From contig CAJBLW010000196.1 of assembly GCA_903953985.1 (NCBI GenBank), positions 1-10,594 on the forward strand: a DNA stretch of 10,594 bases, written 5' to 3'. This DNA is from an uncultured Burkholderiales bacterium (GTDB taxonomy: Bacteria; Pseudomonadota; Gammaproteobacteria; Burkholderiales; Burkholderiaceae_C). The notes beneath the pieces were generated by a model. It was not told where the DNA came from. It worked only from the letters and a program-made list of their open reading frames with translations, and made no database searches. This document shows, in pieces, positions 7,046-10,594 of the stretch (its first letter is position 1; every line of letters starts with the position of its first letter). Position numbers and translations under genes: made by a program.

Positions 7046-7480
7046 ATGACCCGCATTGAATTTCACTTCAATACTGGCGAACGACTGCTGCACACTTGCC
7101 GCTTGTTGCGCAAAGCGCGTGTACAAAATTTGCGCATCGCGGTAGTGGGTGCAACCGCAACGCTCAAGCAACTCGACGCCGAGCTGTGGCGCTTTCAGGA
7201 TGTATCATTTTTGGCGCATTGCACCGCCCAAGACGCCCCGGATGTTCAGCGGGCTTCGCCAGTGGCTCTGGGACCGGATCCACACGCCTGGGGCATCGAC
7301 GAGGTGCTGATGAACTTGGGCGATGAGGTGCCTATGGGCTTCGAGCGCTTTGCCCGCTTGATTGAGATTGTTTCCAACGACGAGCACGGTCGCGACCAAG
7401 CCCGGTTGCGTTGGAAGCATTACAAAAGCCTCGGTTACGAACTTTTACAACACGATTTGTCCAAGGTGGCCGAGACATGA
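7046..7480 (+). CDS. holC: DNA polymerase III chi subunit
   Basis: A 144-aa protein, close to the 147 aa of E. coli chi. Chi pairs with psi (HolD) in the clamp-loader complex and contacts the C-terminal tail of SSB, linking the replicase to coated single-stranded DNA. Seen here: an N-terminal strand IEFHFNTGERLLHTCRLLRKA, IAVVGATATLKQLDAELW (31-48, the Rossmann-like core with DxxLW), FLAHC (55-59), LMNLGDEVP (88-96) and the C-terminal RWKHYKSLGYEL (122-133), all in the family order. It lies 31 bases downstream of pepA and overlaps the next gene by ATGA, so the three are probably one operon. No clear Shine-Dalgarno precedes the ATG, so translation may depend on the upstream gene. No holD is present in the window. 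Confidence 0.93.
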   Translation: MTRIEFHFNTGERLLHTCRLLRKARVQNLRIAVVGATATLKQLDAELWRFQDVSFLAHCTAQDAPDVQRASPVALGPDPHAWGIDEVLMNLGDEVPMGFERFARLIEIVSNDEHGRDQARLRWKHYKSLGYELLQHDLSKVAET

Positions 7481-7752
7481 TGCAAGCTGAAACACCTTCT
7501 TCGAGCCCAACCGTCTGCCCCGATCAAATTCCCACTTTGACTGAGGATATGGCGTTGGGTCAAGTGCCACAGGCAGTGCATGTGGCGCTGGATGCGCGGG
7601 TCGCCGAGAAACAGGCTTTGATGGCCTTGTCATCGGAATTGCTTGAAAATCTTCGCCCAGAAATTGAGCGTTTGACGGCGGATTTGGTGCAAAGAACCTT
7701 GCAAAGTGTTTGGGACAAGCGCGCGCGTACCTTCCAAGATGTCGAGCCCTGA
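7477..7752 (+). CDS. Small hypothetical helical protein encoded behind holC
   Basis: I do not recognise a named family with certainty. The 91-aa product starts at an ATG overlapping the holC stop (ATGA); a second ATG follows at once, so the start could also be 7480. The first 30 residues are polar and Pro/Ser/Thr-rich, likely disordered, with two Cys-free acidic patches. Residues about 38-85 look like two amphipathic helices: QAVHVALDARVAEKQALMAL and then SELLENLRPEIERLTADLVQ followed by a basic end. There is no signal peptide and no membrane segment. The tight overlap and normal codon use support a real gene. Many proteobacteria have valS after holC; here this small gene is in that position. 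I loosely recall a DUF2486 protein near holC in Burkholderia; a relationship is possible but unverified. Confidence 0.72.
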   Translation: MMQAETPSSSPTVCPDQIPTLTEDMALGQVPQAVHVALDARVAEKQALMALSSELLENLRPEIERLTADLVQRTLQSVWDKRARTFQDVEP

Positions 7753-7778
7753 TGTTCCAAGCACACAGGTTTTCGATT

Positions 7779-7804
7779 TTCCTGAGTTACAGGAACGCTT
7801 TTTT
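7779..7804 (+). terminator. Weak intrinsic terminator after the pepA-holC unit
   Basis: TTCCTG, a five-base loop AGTTA, then CAGGAA form a perfect 6-bp stem, followed three bases later by six T. It lies 27 bases after the stop of the small gene. The stem is short and not GC-rich, so termination may be partial and the next gene may receive some read-through. Confidence 0.5.
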
Positions 7805-7820
7805 GCAGTATCTTTACGGC

Positions 7821-7837
7821 TTGCTTGATTGAAGCAA
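7821..7837 (+). promoter_or_regulatory. Inverted repeat upstream of the binding-protein gene, candidate operator or 5' leader hairpin
   Basis: TTGCTT, five bases, then AAGCAA make a perfect 6-bp dyad 20 bases before the ATG at 7858. Read as DNA it has the form TTGC-N9-GCAA, with a T-N11-A core like LysR-type operators. Read as RNA it would be a small hairpin just before the Shine-Dalgarno GGAG (7849-7852). I see no clear -35/-10 pair to decide between these. Confidence 0.3.
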
Positions 7838-7857
7838 ATTTATTCTTCGGAGTTTCT

Positions 7858-9024
7858 ATGAAATTTACTGGTTCTCGTGCTTTGACCGTGGTGTCTGTTG
7901 CCGTTGCTGCAATGGTGTTGGCCGCATGCGGCAAAAAAGAAGTTGTATCCACCGAAATGGTCGTCAAAATCGGTCACGTGGGTCCTGTCAGCGGCGCCAT
8001 CGCCCACTTGGGCAAGGACAATGAAAACGGTGCCCGCATGGCCATCGAAGAGCTGAACGCCGCGGGTTTGAAGATTGGCGACAAAACTGCCAAATTCGAG
8101 TTGTTGGCTGAAGACGACGCAGCCGATCCCAAGCAAGGCACAGCAGCGGCCCAAAAATTGGTCGACGCCAAAGTCAATGGCGTGATCGGTCACCTGAACT
8201 CGGGCACAACCATTCCTGCTTCGCAGCTGTACAACGGCGCTGGCATCCCCCAAATCTCTCCTTCGGCCACCAATCCCAAGTACACCCGTCAAGGTTATGC
8301 GGGCGCTTTCCGCGTGGTGGCTGATGACGTGCACCTGGGCGGCACTCTGGGCAAATACGCCGTGGAGACCCTCAAGGGCAAGAGCATCGCCGTGATTGAC
8401 GACCGCACTGCCTATGGCCAGGGCGTGGCTGAAGAGTTCAAGAAAGCTGTGGCAGCTGCTGGAGGCGCTGTTGTGGGCCACGAGTTCACCACTGACAAAG
8501 CCTCAGACTTCAACGCCATCCTGACCACCCTGAAGGCCAAGAAGCCCGATATCGTCTTCTTTGGTGGTATGGACGCTGTGGCGGGTCCTATGCTGCGCCA
8601 GATGAAGTCCTTGGGCATCAATGCCAAGTTCATGGGCGGGGACGGCATCTGCACAGCCGAATTGGCCAAGTTGGCCGGTGACGCCATGAAAGATGAAGGC
8701 GTAATCTGCGCTGAAGCTGGTGGTGTCGAAGGTGAGCAAAAAGTCGGCATGGACAAGTTCCGTGCAGACTTCAAAGCCAAGTACAACGCCGACGTGCAGG
8801 TGTATGCCCCCTACGTTTATGACGCGGTCAAGGTCATGGCCACTGCCATGGTCAACGCCGGTTCAGCCGATCCTGCCAAGTACCTGCCTGCTCTGAAGAG
8901 CATCAATTACAAAGGCGTGACCGGCAACATCGCTTTCGATGAAAAAGGCGACATCAAGAACGGCGCCTTGACCTTGTACACCTACAAAGGTGGCGAGCGT
9001 TCACAGATCGCTGTGGTCCGTTGA
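7858..9024 (+). CDS. Branched-chain amino-acid-type ABC transporter substrate-binding lipoprotein (LivJ/LivK family)
   Basis: A 388-aa periplasmic binding protein of type-I fold (Peripla_BP_6). The N-terminus is a lipoprotein signal with lipobox LAAC and Cys24, so the protein is probably lipid-anchored rather than free. The mature part starts VVKIGHVGPVSGAIAHLGKD (35-54). It contains GHLNSGTTIPAS (111-122), where the Ser/Thr residues bind the ligand alpha-carboxylate in LivJ, then PSATNPKYT, DDRTAYGQG (about 185), VFFGGMD and VYAPYVYDAV. These match the Liv family, but the ligand could be another amino acid, an amide or an aromatic acid. GGAG five bases upstream fixes the start at 7858; a TTG at 7825 would spoil the signal peptide. 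No permease or ATPase gene follows: two terminators come directly after, so it is a single-gene unit serving a transporter encoded elsewhere. Its mRNA uses regular, highly expressed-type codons such as AAG, GGC and CTG. Confidence 0.93.
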   Translation: MKFTGSRALTVVSVAVAAMVLAACGKKEVVSTEMVVKIGHVGPVSGAIAHLGKDNENGARMAIEELNAAGLKIGDKTAKFELLAEDDAADPKQGTAAAQKLVDAKVNGVIGHLNSGTTIPASQLYNGAGIPQISPSATNPKYTRQGYAGAFRVVADDVHLGGTLGKYAVETLKGKSIAVIDDRTAYGQGVAEEFKKAVAAAGGAVVGHEFTTDKASDFNAILTTLKAKKPDIVFFGGMDAVAGPMLRQMKSLGINAKFMGGDGICTAELAKLAGDAMKDEGVICAEAGGVEGEQKVGMDKFRADFKAKYNADVQVYAPYVYDAVKVMATAMVNAGSADPAKYLPALKSINYKGVTGNIAFDEKGDIKNGALTLYTYKGGERSQIAVVR

Positions 9025-9030
9025 TCTTTC

Positions 9031-9057
9031 GGCCCCCATTTTTTGGGGGCCTGTTTT
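9031..9057 (+). terminator. Intrinsic terminator of the binding-protein gene
   Basis: GGCCCCC, a seven-base loop ATTTTTT and GGGGGCC form a perfect 7-bp GC stem, followed by TGTTTT. It starts six bases after the stop codon. Confidence 0.85.
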
Positions 9058-9094
9058 AAAGTGCTTGATGGAAGACCCCTTTAAAACCACAGAC

Positions 9095-9125
9095 AAAAAA
9101 AGCCTGCACATGTGCAGGCTTTTTT
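9095..9125. terminator. Bidirectional intrinsic terminator
   Basis: Seven A, then GCCTGCA-CATG-TGCAGGC, then six T. The stem is perfect on both strands, with an A run on one side and a T run on the other, so it can stop transcription both from the binding-protein gene (second, back-up terminator) and from the convergent hydrolase gene whose stop is at 9285. Confidence 0.88.
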
Positions 9126-9284
9126 GATTAAGCGGTGGAAATTGCAGTGCATGTGCAGACTGCATTCCAGCGCGAAATAGGGGTTGCGCGGTTTGAGGTC
9201 TGACTGGGTTGGAACTGCTGGTGTTTCGACCCTGCGCGACATGGGTCCGGTGTGGCGAGCAAGGCCTGAACACTGCGTGAGAGC

Positions 9285-10232
9285 TCAGCTGCCGGACCTT
9301 GCGATCAAATTTTCAACGAATGATTGGATGTGGCGTCGCATGTCATCGGTTGCTGCATTGCTGCGACAAACCGCAAATTTGTTGAACACATTCATGGCTT
9401 TCCCACATTCTCCGTCGACGGGGATACCGGCAGCCCCTCTGTTAGCCGAGTCCCATCCATGCGTCTGGTCGGGGTAATGATGCCATTGGGCGGCTGACGC
9501 CATTACCCGCTTCGGACACTCTGAGATCGGTGTCGCCGTGTCCTTGCCCCCCGTGAAAACGATCACAGGGGCTGTGTAGGGAGACAGAGAAGGGGCTGTG
9601 GGTGTGCCATGCGAAAAGCAGTTTGGATAAGCAGCGATGCCTCCGCGGTACAAGCCCTTCATGTGGCTACTGAGGAACGGGTCATCTGTAAAGGACCTGA
9701 GAACGGTCCAGCCCCCTTGGCTGTCTCCCATGACAAACATTTGCGCCGTGTCCACTTTGTTCACGTCGCGCAGCCACTGGCCTGCTGCAATGACGTCAAG
9801 GGCCCGCATGTTGGCGCCAAAACGCGTTTTGGTGGCCCAATTTTCATTTTGACCTCGGCTCCAGTAACTGTCGAGAACCAAAACATTTGCATGGAATGTG
9901 TCGCGGAACCAAAGCGCATTGGCGAAGTTGGTGGGCACCAGTCCATGGCCGCCATGCACCACCACAAATGTTGGGCGGTCTGTGGCACCTTTGGGATGAG
10001 GCGTCCAACTCGCCAAGAGCAGCCCATTGCCATCAAACGATGGAACCTGTGCCTTCATCTCACCCAACTTGACCAAAGTGGTGTTGTTGTACAGGCTGTA
10101 TTGGGTGATTGGCCTCGAGGGTGCGATCGAGACAGTGATCGGCGGCTGGAAAAACCCCACATCAAAAGGAATGGTTTGGCAACCCGCAAGAAATGCAAAT
10201 AGCAACAGGACCGAGCGGGCCGTGTATGTCAT
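9285..10232 (-). CDS. Alpha/beta-hydrolase lipoprotein (dienelactone-hydrolase / esterase-like), function unknown
   Basis: A 315-aa exported serine hydrolase. The lipobox LAGC puts the lipid-anchored Cys at 18. The catalytic set is visible in the right order: HGG (93-95, oxyanion), nucleophile Ser171 in GDSQGG, acid Asp231 in FTGGKDTATP and His258 in DQTHGWD. After the signal there are four further Cys (205, 239, 276, 289) that could form two disulfides in the periplasm. The start at 10232 is chosen because GGAG lies six bases upstream and the signal peptide begins there; an in-frame ATG at 10271 has no such support and would add thirteen residues before the signal. It stands alone, convergent with the binding-protein gene, and between a bidirectional terminator and a tRNA. 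It looks AT-richer than pepA (25 G+C of 60 in 9841-9900). The substrate is unknown. It is not a close paralogue of the hydrolase at the left edge. Confidence 0.87.
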   Translation of the reverse strand: MTYTARSVLLLFAFLAGCQTIPFDVGFFQPPITVSIAPSRPITQYSLYNNTTLVKLGEMKAQVPSFDGNGLLLASWTPHPKGATDRPTFVVVHGGHGLVPTNFANALWFRDTFHANVLVLDSYWSRGQNENWATKTRFGANMRALDVIAAGQWLRDVNKVDTAQMFVMGDSQGGWTVLRSFTDDPFLSSHMKGLYRGGIAAYPNCFSHGTPTAPSLSPYTAPVIVFTGGKDTATPISECPKRVMASAAQWHHYPDQTHGWDSANRGAAGIPVDGECGKAMNVFNKFAVCRSNAATDDMRRHIQSFVENLIARSGS

Positions 10233-10492
10233 GAATGACTCCAATTCTGGGGCAACTACAAACTTCGGCACGGATAAAGCCGGCTATTGGTGACCATGGC
10301 CGCTCAGACCTTATTGGACTCAAAATGCCAAGCCCAAATGATCCGCCCATCGCGACGCTTCTAAAAAATCTTACGCCATCAAATGGCTGGACGAAAATTT
10401 TGAACCAATGACGGTGAAAGAGCAGACATGTCTAACGCGTTAAGCATTGGGGGGCACGGCGTGGGTCTGGAGTGAATGATGGGCTACAAAAG
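10233..10492. other. Intergenic region between hydrolase and tRNA-Ser terminator, no gene recognised
   Basis: The region holds the hydrolase Shine-Dalgarno (GGAG at 10239-10242, minus strand) and must contain its promoter, but I see no clear -35/-10 pair. One plus-strand stretch (10342-10443) stays open for 33 codons without a convincing start or ribosome-binding site; it may be chance or a gene remnant. No repeat of the tRNA 3' end, no IS ends and no integrase fragment were seen. Confidence 0.45.
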
Positions 10493-10518
10493 AAAAACGC
10501 GCCCGAAGGCGCGTTTTT
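10493..10518 (-). terminator. Intrinsic terminator of the tRNA-Ser gene
   Basis: AAAAACGCGCC, loop CGAA, GGCGCGTTTTT: a perfect GC stem with a tetraloop and A/T flanks on both sides, ten bases beyond the tRNA 3' end. Because it is symmetric it could also act on plus-strand transcripts. Confidence 0.88.
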
Positions 10519-10528
10519 ACTGGGTTTC

Positions 10529-10594
10529 TGGCGGGGCAGGCGGGATTCGAACCCGCGGTGGGGATAAACCCACACACGCTTTCCAGGCGTGCGA
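10529..10594 (-). tRNA. tRNA-Ser (anticodon GGA), 5' part outside the window
   Basis: Reading the minus strand, the 3' end is an encoded CCA (10529-10531), discriminator G, and acceptor strand CTGCCCC (10533-10539). The T arm is GCGGG-TTCGAAT-CCCGC (10540-10556). A long variable arm with a GTGGG/CCCAC stem follows at about 10557-10574, which marks a class II tRNA. The anticodon arm CACGC-CTGGAAA-GCGTG occupies 10575-10591, with anticodon GGA complementary to plus-strand 10582-10584. GGA reads UCC and UCU serine codons. The D arm and the 5' acceptor strand lie beyond base 10594. A terminator follows immediately. Confidence 0.95.

Noticed and set aside
9068..9127. 19-codon reading frame running through the bidirectional terminator hairpin, like an attenuator leader peptide
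   Set aside because: No ribosome-binding site and no plus-strand gene follows that it could regulate; the hairpin is explained as a terminator.
9609..10202. Plus-strand open frame of 197 codons antisense to the second hydrolase
   Set aside because: No Shine-Dalgarno and no recognisable domain; the minus strand carries the complete Ser-Asp-His triad and a signal peptide.
10342..10443. 33-codon open stretch near the tRNA with protein-like composition (contains AIKWLDENFEP)
   Set aside because: No start codon with ribosome-binding site and no family recognised; too short to call a pseudogene.

Overview
The window looks like chromosomal DNA of a betaproteobacterium of the order Burkholderiales, most likely a Comamonadaceae relative. 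This rests on the gene order lptG-lptF / pepA-holC, the close LptF and LptG reading frames, high-GC codon use (a hand count of one pepA line, 6661-6720, gives 39 G+C of 60) and three Gram-negative lipoprotein signals. The genus cannot be fixed from the sequence alone. Almost all of it is ordinary housekeeping DNA, and I did not find a convincing new multi-gene system.

Left half, minus strand (5445 down to 1): six tightly packed genes read leftward: lptF, lptG, cbiX, cysB, a YbdL-type methionine aminotransferase, and an alpha/beta-hydrolase lipoprotein cut by the window edge. lptF/lptG and lptG/cbiX each overlap by four bases (ATGA). The later gaps are 46, 17 and 14 bases. LptFG are the inner-membrane part of the LPS exporter. 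CbiX (siroheme/cobalamin chelatase), CysB (sulfur-assimilation regulator) and the aminotransferase form a sulfur-themed block behind them.

Middle, plus strand (5470-7752): pepA starts only 24 bases from the divergent lptF start and is followed by holC (DNA polymerase III chi) and a small helical protein overlapping holC. The PepA active-site residues are all present, but the invariant Gly of its NTDAEGRL signature is Val, and the protein carries an extra Lys/Ala-rich tail. A weak hairpin-plus-T-run probably ends this unit.

Right part: a single branched-chain amino-acid-type periplasmic binding lipoprotein (7858-9024) stands alone, flanked by hairpins upstream and two terminators downstream, the second one bidirectional. 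A second, unrelated alpha/beta-hydrolase lipoprotein (9285-10232, minus strand) follows and looks more AT-rich than its neighbours. It lies between that terminator and a tRNA-Ser(GGA) gene (minus strand, 5' part outside the window) with its own strong terminator. This pocket beside a tRNA is the most likely place for accessory DNA, but no integrase, attachment repeat, IS or CRISPR was seen.
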